A stretch of 64,000 nt of DNA from Mucilaginibacter geliditolerans (GTDB lineage: Bacteria; Bacteroidota; Bacteroidia; Sphingobacteriales; Sphingobacteriaceae). A model generated the notes under the pieces. The model searched no databases. It had not been told where the DNA came from and saw only the letters and a list, made by a program, of their open reading frames with translations. Positions within the stretch are counted from its first letter, which is position 1. Each line of letters begins with the position of its first letter. Of the stretch, positions 18,503-26,956 are shown one piece after another. A program made the translations under genes and the position numbers. The stretch is taken from the NCBI RefSeq assembly GCF_014200495.1, contig NZ_JACHBY010000001.1, positions 310,001-374,000 on the forward strand, in the 5' to 3' direction.

Positions 18503-18542
18503 TTTAACCTTATTTAATCTTACTTAACCCGCCTTAATCTTA
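18503..18542 (+). promoter_or_regulatory. Four tandem 10-bp operator units between kinase and receptor genes
   Basis: Four consecutive decamers, TTTAACCTTA, TTTAATCTTA, CTTAACCCGC and CTTAATCTTA, fill bases 18503-18542. All share TTAA at the same phase (consensus yTTAAyCttA). The array ends 8 bp before the -7 box of the receptor gene and so covers the -33 region, the position of an activator. OmpR-family regulators bind direct repeats with 10-11-bp spacing, and the gene for one lies in the divergent operon. Confidence 0.65.
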
Positions 18543-18550
18543 ATCCGCAG

Positions 18551-18558
18551 TAGGTTTG
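18551..18558 (+). promoter_or_regulatory. -7 promoter box of the TonB receptor gene
   Basis: TAGGTTTG fits the Bacteroidota -7 consensus TAnnTTTG exactly. The ATG at 18563 begins only four bases after it, so transcription should start at or very near the start codon. This implies a leaderless or almost leaderless mRNA. Confidence 0.6.
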
Positions 18559-18562
18559 CTGC

Positions 18563-20947
18563 ATGAAAAAGTTACTGATAATGTTCATTTTAAATCTGCC
18601 GTTTTTATTAATCGCCCAAACAAGGATTAAGGGAATGGTCAGCGACCGGTCAGGGCATCGGCTTGATGCGGTAACCATAGCTTTGAGCCAGCAAAATAAT
18701 GCGGCGACTTATGCGCTTGCTGATTCAGGGCGCTTTACTATTAATACAAAGAGTAGCGGTAGTTTTACCCTCACTGCCACACTTATCGGATATAAGACCA
18801 TTATAAAGTCTATTACGCTGCCGAAAGATACGCTGCTGATTATTATGGAGGAAACTGCAAAGCAGTTAGGCATGGTTACCATTTCAGCCGCGAGACCGGT
18901 CATTGAAAGAAAAATTGACCGGGTCGTATTTAATGTAGAAAATAGCATTGTCGCCAGCGGCGGAAGTGCCTGGGATGCCATGACCAAAGCGCCGGGAGTT
19001 CAGCTGAACAGCGGCAATACACTGACTGCTGATAGAAAAAATGTAACGGTATATGTCGATGACCGGCCGCTGCATTTATCGGGCGATGAGCTGACCACCT
19101 ATCTTCAGGGGCTCCCCTCAGACGCGGTTTCAAAAATAGAGGTCATTACAAACCCGCCGGCAAAATATGATGCAGAAGGTGGGGCAATCATTAACATCGT
19201 AACCAAAAAATCAAAATCGGATGGATTGAATGTCACCCTGAATTCCGGCTATACACAGGCGACCTATGGAAGCTATAATGCCGGGGCGATTTTCAATTAC
19301 CGTAAGGATAAACTGAATGTCTTCGGCAGTTACAATTACAGCAACCGGGATAAAGATTATAAAGAAACAGACTTTGTAAACTACAATACCCCAGGTAATC
19401 CTTCTTTCTGGAACAGTGATGTTGTTAATCACCGGAAATCAGCAGTCAATAATTATAAACTTGGGGCTGATTACCAGCTTAGTAAAAACCAGGTAATCGG
19501 ATTTCTGGTTACCGGCTACAATGCGGCTGGTAACGGGCATAGCGAAACTAACACTTCCGTAGCAGGCGGCAGCAACGCAAAACCTGATTCCCTGCTTCAT
19601 ACCATAACGAACAGCAAAAGTAATACCACCCAGATCGGGTTTAACGCGAATTATATGCTGAAAATCGATACAACCGGAAAAAGTTTGACCGTAGATTTTG
19701 ATTACCTTCCATTTAGGTCAACTAACAGGCAGTTTCTTGATAATTATTCCTTCCTGCCTGACGGTAGCCCTGCATCAACCTCCTATCATATATATACCCC
19801 AACCACTCAGGATATCAATATATACTCGGGAAAGGCAGATTATACCAGCAAATTATATAAGCGCTGGACATTGACATCAGGAATAAAGTACAGCAGCATA
19901 AAAACTGACAACACCTTTAATTATTTTAACAACGCCGGTGCGATACCCGTTCTAGCCAGTAACCAGAGCGATCATTTTACCTACACCGAAAATACTGCAG
20001 CGTTATATACCAGCATCAATGGAACCGTGGGTAACTGGACATTCCAGGGCGGGTTACGTGGAGAGTATACGCGCAGCCAGGGTTTTTCAGCTACACTTGA
20101 CTCGTTAAATAAACGTAGTTACTTTAAGCTTTTCCCTACCGCTTATGTTATTTATAAACTAAACGACAACAGTGATCTGCAGCTGACCTACAGCTACCGT
20201 ATTCAGCGTCCCGAATATTTCAGGCTGAACCCTTTTAAAACCTATGTTACACCTTATTCATTTGTTGAGGGAAATCCTGCATTACAGCCTTCATTTGTTC
20301 AGAATATAGAATTGGGTTACACCTGGAAGAAGCTGTATAACATCACAGGTTATTACAATGTTACACATGATATGTTCACCTACGCAACGGTACAGGATAA
20401 CGTGGATCATCTCCTTTATACTACCCAGCAAAATCTCGGCTTCAGTTCAAACGCAGGTGTCCGCCTATCAGCTCCCTTCAATCCGACGAATTGGTGGGAA
20501 ATCAATACTACGGCAGATTTGTCCTGGCAAACCGAAAGGTCAGCTTACCTGCAGGGCAGTTATGATTACCATAAATTAACTTTCAATGGCAGCATTGATC
20601 AGGCATTTACCATAGACAAGGGCGCCGGGTTGAAGGCAGAATTAAATGCCTGGTATAACACGCCTCACATAGCGGGGATCTTCGATATCGACCGTACCTA
20701 CGACGTAAGCTTCGGCATAAGGAAAACAATTTTTCATGACGGAACGCTTAAACTGTCTGCCGGTGATATTTTCTACGGGAATTCTTTTAATGTGAGCTCA
20801 CACTACCTGAATCAGGATAATGGCTCATTGATGAGAGGTGATACACGGAATATTACTCTATCATTCACCTACAAGCTCGGTAAAAACGTGAAAGATGCGA
20901 AGCAAAGGGAAACTTCAAACGAGGACGAAAAAAACAGGGCGCGCTAA
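18563..20947 (+). CDS. TonB-dependent-receptor-like outer-membrane beta-barrel protein
   Basis: This 794-residue protein starts with a signal peptide (about 1-18, ending LIAQ). A carboxypeptidase-regulatory-like (CarboxypepD_reg) domain follows (about 20-95), then a plug domain (about 110-220; AIINIVTKKSKSDG) and a large OMP_b-brl_3-type barrel to the C-terminus. It belongs to the barrel group lacking a SusD partner, and no SusD gene is adjacent. The substrate is unknown. The promoter has a consensus -7 box preceded by four phased decamers, so it is the best candidate target of the adjacent OmpR-type system. Confidence 0.88.
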   Translation: MKKLLIMFILNLPFLLIAQTRIKGMVSDRSGHRLDAVTIALSQQNNAATYALADSGRFTINTKSSGSFTLTATLIGYKTIIKSITLPKDTLLIIMEETAKQLGMVTISAARPVIERKIDRVVFNVENSIVASGGSAWDAMTKAPGVQLNSGNTLTADRKNVTVYVDDRPLHLSGDELTTYLQGLPSDAVSKIEVITNPPAKYDAEGGAIINIVTKKSKSDGLNVTLNSGYTQATYGSYNAGAIFNYRKDKLNVFGSYNYSNRDKDYKETDFVNYNTPGNPSFWNSDVVNHRKSAVNNYKLGADYQLSKNQVIGFLVTGYNAAGNGHSETNTSVAGGSNAKPDSLLHTITNSKSNTTQIGFNANYMLKIDTTGKSLTVDFDYLPFRSTNRQFLDNYSFLPDGSPASTSYHIYTPTTQDINIYSGKADYTSKLYKRWTLTSGIKYSSIKTDNTFNYFNNAGAIPVLASNQSDHFTYTENTAALYTSINGTVGNWTFQGGLRGEYTRSQGFSATLDSLNKRSYFKLFPTAYVIYKLNDNSDLQLTYSYRIQRPEYFRLNPFKTYVTPYSFVEGNPALQPSFVQNIELGYTWKKLYNITGYYNVTHDMFTYATVQDNVDHLLYTTQQNLGFSSNAGVRLSAPFNPTNWWEINTTADLSWQTERSAYLQGSYDYHKLTFNGSIDQAFTIDKGAGLKAELNAWYNTPHIAGIFDIDRTYDVSFGIRKTIFHDGTLKLSAGDIFYGNSFNVSSHYLNQDNGSLMRGDTRNITLSFTYKLGKNVKDAKQRETSNEDEKNRAR

Positions 20948-21027
20948 TGTAACAAACCGGGCATTTTGTAAAAATTAAATATCAGACCACCTCATATACT
21001 TATTACCTTGCTTAAATTTCAACAAAC

Positions 21028-21606
21028 ATGACTTTGAGAAACTTATTCGTGACCGCGCCTTTAGTACTATTTTTTTACTTTGGCTGCCATGCGCAAATCA
21101 AAAACAATCAAAAATCAATCATAATTCCTTTTGAAACTCTCAGGTGGGATACTACTGCCGCAAAAGCGGAATTTGTCACTTACAAAGGTGTAAAGGCTAT
21201 TAAAATGCGCCCCAATGGCGGGCAAATCAATCTTAAAGGATTAATCTTTACCAACGGCACAATTGAATTCGATACGCAGCCGATCGATGCAGAAACAAGG
21301 GGTTTTGGCCCAATAGGCATATACTTCCGTCAGGAAAATACTAAGGAAAGCGAATACGTTTATCTGCGTACTAAAAAGGACGACAGCAAGCGCGACAACG
21401 ACGATATACAGTACGCACCGGTCGTAAATGGTGTGCTGCTCTTTAATATGATGTCACCTTATGATGGGCCGGCACCTGTACATAACAAGGAGTGGAACCA
21501 TGTTAAGCTGGTAGTGATTCTTTTTGTAATTATTTTAGGTGAAGCAAACTTTTTTTTCAGTAACGCCATATCTGCACCAACCTTAATATCCAGTATTTTG
21601 GCATAA
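21028..21606 (+). pseudogene. LamG/DUF1080-like secreted protein, 3' end cut off at the integrase junction
   Basis: The frame encodes an export signal (about 1-22, ending CHAQ) and a lectin-like sandwich (GTIEFDTQPIDAE, GIYFRQENTKESEYVYLR). It runs to EWNHVKLVV, the point where DUF1080/LamG-type proteins normally continue into a strand such as SGKRMRVYVN. From about 21513-21520 the frame instead reads antisense through the end of the integrase gene and stops after roughly 30 unrelated residues. It is therefore most likely a gene truncated by recombination. The protein could still be made, but the last strands of the fold would be missing. Confidence 0.65.
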
Positions 21607-22751
21607 TGCTGTGTCGTCTTAATATTGGTGTGGCCCAACATTTTTGATACGCTTTCAATAGGGACACCATTTAAGAGCGTTACAGTGGTTGCAAATGTGT
21701 GCCGGGCAATATGGAATGTTATGGGTTTGTTAATGCCGCATACGTCTGCTATTTCCTTTAAATAGGAATTCATTTTCTGATTGCTCAACACTGGTAATAC
21801 TCTGCCGCTGTTCTCACAATTTGGATGATCTACATAACGTTGCATAAGAGTAGAGGCCGCAGGCAATAAAGGAATTCGGGAGGGAGTATCAGTTTTTTGC
21901 CTTTTTATAGAAATCCATTGTTCACCATCTATACCGGTTACAAAATCCCACCTCCGTAGTTTTTTCACATCTGCATAAGCCAGCCCCGTAAAACAACAAA
22001 ATAGGAAAATGTCCCTAACCTGTGTTAGGCGGTCAGTTACCATATCTTTATTGGTCATTTCCTGTAATTCACCTGTTGTCAAATAAACCCGGTCAACTGT
22101 TTTGATTTTATTCTTGTAGTTCAGGAATGGGTCATAAATAAGCCACCGGTTAGCAATGCAAATACGGATGATCTTTCCAAAGTTCTTGATATACTTAACG
22201 GCAGAGTTATTTGCGCATTTACGTTCGGAACGCAGGTAAAACTCATATTCCATGAGAAAGGCATGATCTACCTTTTTAATGTCAATATCTGTAAGGTTGT
22301 ATTTCCATTTGAGGAAATCAATAGTATGTTTTAAGGAGGTTTGATAACGGCATAAAGTACCTTTAGCATATTCTTTCCCAATAAGTGCTTCCACCTTTTT
22401 ATTGTGATCCTTAAATATATCAATTAAAGAACGTGGTTTTTCTGTTTTGCCCAGGAACTTGTTTCGGATGGTTTCGGCGGTAATTAATTCATCAGCTTCG
22501 GTTAACAGCCGGTGTGCCTGATAGACTTTAGTTTGCAAATCGTCCAGGAATGCATTAAATGCCCTGGTGTCTTCCTTTGTGCCGTTGGCGCGGCCTGTGC
22601 CGGCATTCCAGCGAGAAGGTTCGCATTCACGTCCTGTTGTGGTTTCTGACCGTTTTCCACTGACTGTAATGCGAATGTAGATCGGCGCTGAGCCTGATTG
22701 GTAGTTCTTTTGCTTCTTCATATAGAAGAGCAGGCTAAAATTAGTTTTCAT
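21459..22751 (-). CDS. Tyrosine recombinase (integrase) of the Bacteroidota mobile-element type
   Basis: This 430-residue protein has an N-terminal Arm-type DNA-binding domain (about 1-90), a SAM-like core-binding domain (about 105-200) and a catalytic domain (about 215-400). Catalytic residues seen are Lys in KRQKTDTPSRIPLL, HxxR in HIARHTFAT, His in LGHTNIKTTQHY and the nucleophile Tyr in QHYAKI. The first catalytic Arg is replaced (TGLAYADV), as is also known for IntDOT of CTnDOT. Met at 22751 is chosen because MKTNFSLLFYMKKQ is the usual opening. The last 15-20 codons, after KIITKR, read into the truncated gene on the other strand, so the native C-terminus is probably altered. Confidence 0.85.
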   Translation of the reverse strand: MKTNFSLLFYMKKQKNYQSGSAPIYIRITVSGKRSETTTGRECEPSRWNAGTGRANGTKEDTRAFNAFLDDLQTKVYQAHRLLTEADELITAETIRNKFLGKTEKPRSLIDIFKDHNKKVEALIGKEYAKGTLCRYQTSLKHTIDFLKWKYNLTDIDIKKVDHAFLMEYEFYLRSERKCANNSAVKYIKNFGKIIRICIANRWLIYDPFLNYKNKIKTVDRVYLTTGELQEMTNKDMVTDRLTQVRDIFLFCCFTGLAYADVKKLRRWDFVTGIDGEQWISIKRQKTDTPSRIPLLPAASTLMQRYVDHPNCENSGRVLPVLSNQKMNSYLKEIADVCGINKPITFHIARHTFATTVTLLNGVPIESVSKMLGHTNIKTTQHYAKILDIKVGADMALLKKKFASPKIITKRITTSLTWFHSLLCTGAGPS

Positions 22752-22807
22752 GTTTTTAAACATTAAAAGGTGAAACAAATTTAGCTTTGCAGATACTTCC
22801 AGTCAAG

Positions 22808-22888
22808 ATGTTCAGTTTTTGAACATGCTGTATGTCAAATAGTTATGTCATATTCGGTGAGTTGTACTATCCCGTAAACCTACTCACC
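22808..22888. repeat. Two small palindromes between integrase and tRNA-Ser
   Basis: ATGTTCA at 22808-22814 pairs with TGAACAT at 22820-22826 across a 5-nt loop. GGTGAGT at 22856-22862 pairs with ACTCACC at 22882-22888. They lie between the integrase start and the tRNA gene, where arm-type binding sites of tyrosine integrases are usually found. That role is inference. Confidence 0.4.
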
Positions 22889-22945
22889 TAATCACGCCCC
22901 TTTTTGTCGGGAAATGGTGTATTATTAGGGTTTTCGATTAAAATA

Positions 22946-22980
22946 CAAAAGCCTGCAATCATTTGATTTGCAGGCTTTTG
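22946..22980 (-). terminator. Bidirectional intrinsic terminator downstream of tRNA-Ser
   Basis: Perfect 13-bp arms at 22946-22958 and 22968-22980 (caaaagcctgcaa and its complement) enclose a 9-nt loop. Runs of A and T at both ends make it a terminator in either direction. It sits 24 bp past the 3' end of the minus-strand tRNA. Confidence 0.8.
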
Positions 22981-23003
22981 TTTGGTTTTGATACCGATAT
23001 TTG

Positions 23004-23090
23004 CGGAGAGCTAGGGATTCGAACCCCAGGAACCTTTCACAGTTCAACAGTTTTCAAGACTGCCGCAATCGACCACTCTGCCAGCTCTCC
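23004..23090 (-). tRNA. tRNA-Ser(UGA)
   Basis: The 87-nt minus-strand gene folds into a class II tRNA. The acceptor stem is GGAGAGC (23090-23084) with GCTCTCC (23011-23005). The anticodon loop CTTGAAA gives anticodon TGA at 23056-23054. A long variable arm follows, and the T arm is GGGGTTCGAATCCC. The 3' CCA is not encoded; the genome reads GCAA after the acceptor stem. A tyrosine integrase lies on its 3' side, making this tRNA the likely attachment site of an integrated element. Confidence 0.97.
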
Positions 23091-23212
23091 GGGGACAAAA
23101 GTACAAATCCGGGGCGAATTGGCAAATTTGATATTGATTTTTTTTCAAATATTTAACATTTCCATATAATGAATTGATGACCAAATCATTAACTTTGCAT
23201 TTTTTTTGAATT

Positions 23213-24172
23213 TCAATGCCTGAAGCTGTTAAAAGTAGGTTTTACCACTTTAATATTGCGTTTTGCGAAGTCGATATTGGCGTTTAATTCGAATCCCATC
23301 AAAATAATTAGCGAATTCAGGTACAGCCAAAGCATCACAACGATGAGTGTACCTATGGAACCATAGATCTTATTATAATGAGAAAAGTGGTTGATATAGT
23401 ACGTAAACCCTAATGATGTTAGGACCGCCAACCCGGTCGCCATCATGGAGCCAGGATTAATGAATGCCCATCGTTGTTTATGGGCTGGCCCATACCTGTA
23501 CAGGATAGATACCGTAGTGAAAAATATTAACACAATGATAATCCACCTCGATAAGGCAAATATATAAAGCCAGAAATGGCCTTTACTAAAAAAATGCGCC
23601 TGCAGAAAGCTGATAGCACTTTGTCCGGCTATCATAATGGTAATTGCTATCAGCATGGATGTACTGATCACAACGGTAAGGATAAGGGCCACCCAGCGCC
23701 TTTTTAACCAGGTACGGGTCTCCATTACTAATGACGACCTGTTGAATGCTCTCATGAGGTTATTTACGCCATTGGTGGCAAGTATTAAGGCTGACAGAAA
23801 ACCAACTGATAATAACTGCCCGTTTTGATGTTTGATGATAACCACCACGTTTGAATCAAAGAATTGCGAAGTGCGCTCATTAGGTAAAACCAACCCAATA
23901 AGATTGAGTAACTCATCCTGAAAGTTATTAATGGGTATGTAGGGGATAAGCGTAAACAAAAATATAGTGGCCGGGAATAATGCCAGCATAAAATTATAGG
24001 CCAGCGCTGAAGCTTTGGTGGTTAATGTCCCCTGCAAAAATTCCTGCACAAAAAATATGACGACCTCATATAATGATAGTGGGCCAAAACCGGGTAACAA
24101 TACAGATTTCGTCCAGTTGGTAAAAGACCGGTAATACTTAAATCGTAATAAAAAGCGGTTCAGCCATCTCAT
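23213..24172 (-). CDS. YihY/BrkB-family inner-membrane protein
   Basis: This 319-residue protein has about six transmembrane helices and the family-typical segments TTKASALAYNFMLALFPATIFLFTLI (first loop/helix) and YGSIGTLIVVMLWLYLNSLIILMGFELNA near the end. Proteins of this family were once called ribonuclease BN in error. Their function is not settled; transport or envelope roles have been proposed. It is the last gene of a run of five minus-strand genes, 12 bp after the thioesterase gene. Confidence 0.9.
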   Translation of the reverse strand: MRWLNRFLLRFKYYRSFTNWTKSVLLPGFGPLSLYEVVIFFVQEFLQGTLTTKASALAYNFMLALFPATIFLFTLIPYIPINNFQDELLNLIGLVLPNERTSQFFDSNVVVIIKHQNGQLLSVGFLSALILATNGVNNLMRAFNRSSLVMETRTWLKRRWVALILTVVISTSMLIAITIMIAGQSAISFLQAHFFSKGHFWLYIFALSRWIIIVLIFFTTVSILYRYGPAHKQRWAFINPGSMMATGLAVLTSLGFTYYINHFSHYNKIYGSIGTLIVVMLWLYLNSLIILMGFELNANIDFAKRNIKVVKPTFNSFRH

Positions 24173-24184
24173 TTAAGCTCAAAT

Positions 24185-24592
24185 CTACTCAAAAAAAGGC
24201 TTTAATTTAGCTATAAAATCCCTTGGCGGAAAGCATGGCCGGCCCGTTTTTTTGCTTACAAAAACAAGTGTAGTAGCTCCTGTATTTATAAGTTCTTCAG
24301 TTTCATTATACAATTCGTATTTGAAGTGGATCTTTACTCCGGGCATTTCATCCATAATTACTTTTATAGTGATTTCCTGGTCGTACAAAGCGGGTTTCAG
24401 GTATTTGCAATGCAGTTCGGCAACCGGCAGCATAATGCCCGTTTCTTCCATTGCCCTGTAGCTCAAACCCAGGTCGCGGAGCATATCAACACGGGCTACC
24501 TCATAAAATTCGGCATAGTTGCCGTAGTAAACATAGCCCATCTGGTCGGTTTCGCCGTAACGTACACGTAGCTTTGTTGAAAACTCAAGCAT
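24185..24592 (-). CDS. Acyl-CoA thioesterase, 4HBT/YbgC-like hotdog protein
   Basis: This 135-residue hotdog-fold protein has the 4-hydroxybenzoyl-CoA thioesterase signature RYGETDQMGYVYYGNYAEFYE, in which the Asp is the catalytic residue. It probably hydrolyses acyl-CoA esters, with chain length unknown. Its ATG overlaps the TAA of mltG by one base (TAATG), indicating translational coupling. A second thioesterase of this type is encoded at 31341-31748. Confidence 0.88.
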   Translation of the reverse strand: MLEFSTKLRVRYGETDQMGYVYYGNYAEFYEVARVDMLRDLGLSYRAMEETGIMLPVAELHCKYLKPALYDQEITIKVIMDEMPGVKIHFKYELYNETEELINTGATTLVFVSKKTGRPCFPPRDFIAKLKPFFE

Positions 24593-25644
24593 TACTTTTC
24601 AATATGTCGAGCGTCGAGCGCCTGCTGAAACTTATGAGCATTAATTAAATGGTCGGCAACATTGGTAGCAAAAGCGTGATAGCCTGAAAAATCTGCCTTG
24701 GCACACATATATATGTAATTGCTGGCTTTGTAATCAAGTACGGAGTTAACTGCATTTATAGATGGCATCATCACCGGGCCCGGGGGCAAACCTGCATACA
24801 TATAGGTATTATAAGGCGATATTACTTTCAGATCCTTGTTCAACACACGGTGAATGGTAAAATCATGCAGTGCGAATATCACAGTCGGGTCTGATTCCAG
24901 TTTCATGCCTTTTTTAAGGCGGTTAAGGTACAATCCTGCTATGGTTGGCATTTCATCGTCATGCAAAGCTTCAGCATCAACTATAGAGGCTAAAATAGAT
25001 ACCTGTACCGGGCTCAGGTTGATTTCAGCTGCGCGTTGTTTACGTTCCGGCGTCCAGAATTTCTCATAATTGGCATACATCCGCTTAAACAATTTCTCGG
25101 GCGAAGTATTCCAGTATAGCTGGTAGGAGTTAGGCATGAACATGGTATACACATTATCAGTGGTAAAACCATATTGCTTTACATAAGCAGCTGAATCCAA
25201 TAGGTTAAGAATAGCGATTGAATCCGGCTCTATTTTTTTTGATACAAAACCGGCAAACTGTTCTTTCAAACGTAAATTATGGAATGCCAGTGTTACCGGT
25301 TCCTGAGCGCCTGAAGCCAGCATGTTAATGAATTTGCGGTTGCTCATACCTTCGTGTAAACGGTATCTTCCCGGTTTAACACGGGTAGTATACTTCATGT
25401 TTACAGCCGCCCAGTGAAAAGTGGTTGTATCTTTAACAATGCCTTCATCACGGATGGTTTTATACACATCATCAAAAGTAGCACCGGTATGTATGTATAA
25501 ATATTGTTGTTTGTCGGAAACGTTAGGGCCGAAATAGCGTAGGTAATAAACCACACAGGTAATGCCCAGCGATATAATAATTAACAGCACCAGGGCAATA
25601 ATGAATTTTTTAGCTGTACCTGACGATGCTTTCTTTTTAGTCAT
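24592..25644 (-). CDS. mltG: Endolytic murein transglycosylase MltG
   Basis: This 350-residue protein has an N-terminal membrane anchor (about 11-33), a LysM-like region and the YceG/MltG catalytic domain with LESDPTVIFAL and INAVNSVLDY. MltG cleaves nascent glycan strands at the inner membrane. At the conserved ASIVExE catalytic motif this protein reads SIVDAEA, so the first acidic residue is Asp rather than Glu while the second Glu is kept. The gene follows the rhodanese and PASTA genes and is coupled to the thioesterase gene by a one-base overlap. Confidence 0.92.
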   Translation of the reverse strand: MTKKKASSGTAKKFIIALVLLIIISLGITCVVYYLRYFGPNVSDKQQYLYIHTGATFDDVYKTIRDEGIVKDTTTFHWAAVNMKYTTRVKPGRYRLHEGMSNRKFINMLASGAQEPVTLAFHNLRLKEQFAGFVSKKIEPDSIAILNLLDSAAYVKQYGFTTDNVYTMFMPNSYQLYWNTSPEKLFKRMYANYEKFWTPERKQRAAEINLSPVQVSILASIVDAEALHDDEMPTIAGLYLNRLKKGMKLESDPTVIFALHDFTIHRVLNKDLKVISPYNTYMYAGLPPGPVMMPSINAVNSVLDYKASNYIYMCAKADFSGYHAFATNVADHLINAHKFQQALDARHIEK

Positions 25645-25662
25645 GATAATTAATATATTTTG

Positions 25663-25965
25663 TTATTGTTGATCTTTTTGAATGGCAATTAACCCGCCCG
25701 ATAGGTTACGTGCATTAACATAGCCGTTTTCATTTAATAGTATACGGGCTGTTTCACTGCGCTTACCCATGGTACATATAACTATAAGTTCATCTGTTTT
25801 GTTATATCCAAGTTCATCTAATTGAGAAGACAACTTACTTACAGGAATGTTTTTTCCGCCGATGTTATAAGTTAAATATTCTATTTCCTCGCGTACATCA
25901 AGCACATTCAGTTGTTCGCCGCTATTAAGGCGAGCCATAAAGTCGTTTGCACTAATTGGATCCAT
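25663..25965 (-). CDS. Single-domain rhodanese
   Basis: This 100-residue cytoplasmic protein consists of one rhodanese domain with active-site Cys in VICTMGKRSE and the opening strand NVLDVREEIEY. It could move sulfane sulfur between thiols; the six-residue active loop fits a sulfurtransferase. Its start overlaps the end of the PASTA gene by 14 bp, so the two are in one operon. Its link to cell-wall genes is unexplained. Confidence 0.88.
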   Translation of the reverse strand: MDPISANDFMARLNSGEQLNVLDVREEIEYLTYNIGGKNIPVSKLSSQLDELGYNKTDELIVICTMGKRSETARILLNENGYVNARNLSGGLIAIQKDQQ

Positions 25966-26731
25966 CTGCTTTTTTACCTTGTGTAACAGTCAGGTTAATG
26001 CGCGTGCCCAGGCTTACTTTTGAAGAATCTGTTTTTATCGGAAACTGTGCTGAAACAACCACATTGCTTGAATCTGTAATAGAACCTTCATAGGTAACGG
26101 TTCCTACTGTTAAACCTGCACCCTTAATAGCAAACTTTGCAGCATCCAGATCCTGGTTAACCAGATCTGGTATTTCAACTTCGCTTGCACCTGCACCATT
26201 ACCTATCACCAGGTCAAGTTTTGAACCCTTTGGTATTTTTGCGCCTGCAGCTATAACATGACCTGCAAAGCTAGCTTGTAAAATATGATCGGCAATATCA
26301 GCTTTATAAGTAGTGTCGCCCACTTTTAACCCGTAGTTAGCCAGTGTGGCCACAGCCTCCATATAATTTTCATTCTGCAAGTCGGGCATGGTTACATCAG
26401 GCGCAAGTCGGGTAACCATAGTTAAATAAATTATACGGTTTACTTTTACGTTAGTGCCGGCATCCGGGTCCTGTTCAACAATGGTTCCGGCCGGTTCATC
26501 CAGTACGTAAACCGAATCAATCTGGTAGCCAAAGCCCTGATCTTTCAAAAGCTGTATAGCTTTTTCAACGGGCAGGCCTTTTAAAGTTGGTACAGGTATG
26601 CCTTCGCCGTGGCGGGTGTAATAACTCAAACTAAAAAAAGCGATGATCACAACCAATATTACTGTACCTATCGCTGCGAAAAAGTTGTTACGAAATGCTT
26701 TTGTTTTTAAGTAGTCCCAAAATTTATTCAT
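25952..26731 (-). CDS. PASTA-domain membrane protein
   Basis: This 259-residue protein has one membrane helix (about residues 17-35) and three extracytoplasmic PASTA domains (about 37-105, 108-180 and 185-255; the first opens IPVPTLKGLPVEKAIQLLKDQGF). No kinase or transpeptidase domain is attached. PASTA domains bind muropeptides or guide partner proteins. The context, divergent from D-Ala-D-Ala ligase and upstream of mltG, supports a role in peptidoglycan assembly. Confidence 0.88.
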   Translation of the reverse strand: MNKFWDYLKTKAFRNNFFAAIGTVILVVIIAFFSLSYYTRHGEGIPVPTLKGLPVEKAIQLLKDQGFGYQIDSVYVLDEPAGTIVEQDPDAGTNVKVNRIIYLTMVTRLAPDVTMPDLQNENYMEAVATLANYGLKVGDTTYKADIADHILQASFAGHVIAAGAKIPKGSKLDLVIGNGAGASEVEIPDLVNQDLDAAKFAIKGAGLTVGTVTYEGSITDSSNVVVSAQFPIKTDSSKVSLGTRINLTVTQGKKADGSN

Positions 26732-26781
26732 TGTTTTTTATAAGGGTATTCACGCTTAATGAGCAATCAAACATAATGTAA

Positions 26782-26938
26782 AATTTCGGATTTCGGAATT
26801 ACGATTTGGGATTTTAGAACCTATATATTAATCTAACTTTGTTAAAATATTAAAATAAATCCGAAATCCAACGTCCGAAACGGCGAAGCCCTCTTGAGCT
26901 CCATAAAATATACAACAGCGAAAAATCCGAAATCAAAA
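26782..26938. repeat. Word-array inverted repeat between PASTA gene and ddl
   Basis: The left part (26782-26816) repeats the word TTTCGGATTTCGG with variants. The reverse complement AAATCCGAAATCC recurs at 26858-26880 and again at 26922-26936. The halves can pair into a long imperfect stem. The -7 box of ddl follows immediately. It is one of several such elements in this window built from unrelated words. Confidence 0.6.
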
Positions 26939-26942
26939 ATAT

Positions 26943-26950
26943 TATCTTTG
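26943..26950 (+). promoter_or_regulatory. -7 promoter box of ddl
   Basis: TATCTTTG matches the Bacteroidota -7 consensus TAnnTTTG. The ATG at 26957 follows after six bases, which decides the start of ddl and implies a very short or absent 5' leader. Confidence 0.65.
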
Positions 26951-26956
26951 ACAAGT

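Noticed and set aside
21459..22751. Integrase as an inactive pseudogene because the first catalytic Arg is missing
   Set aside because: IntDOT-type integrases naturally lack this Arg, and the other catalytic residues are present. Only the extreme C-terminus is altered.
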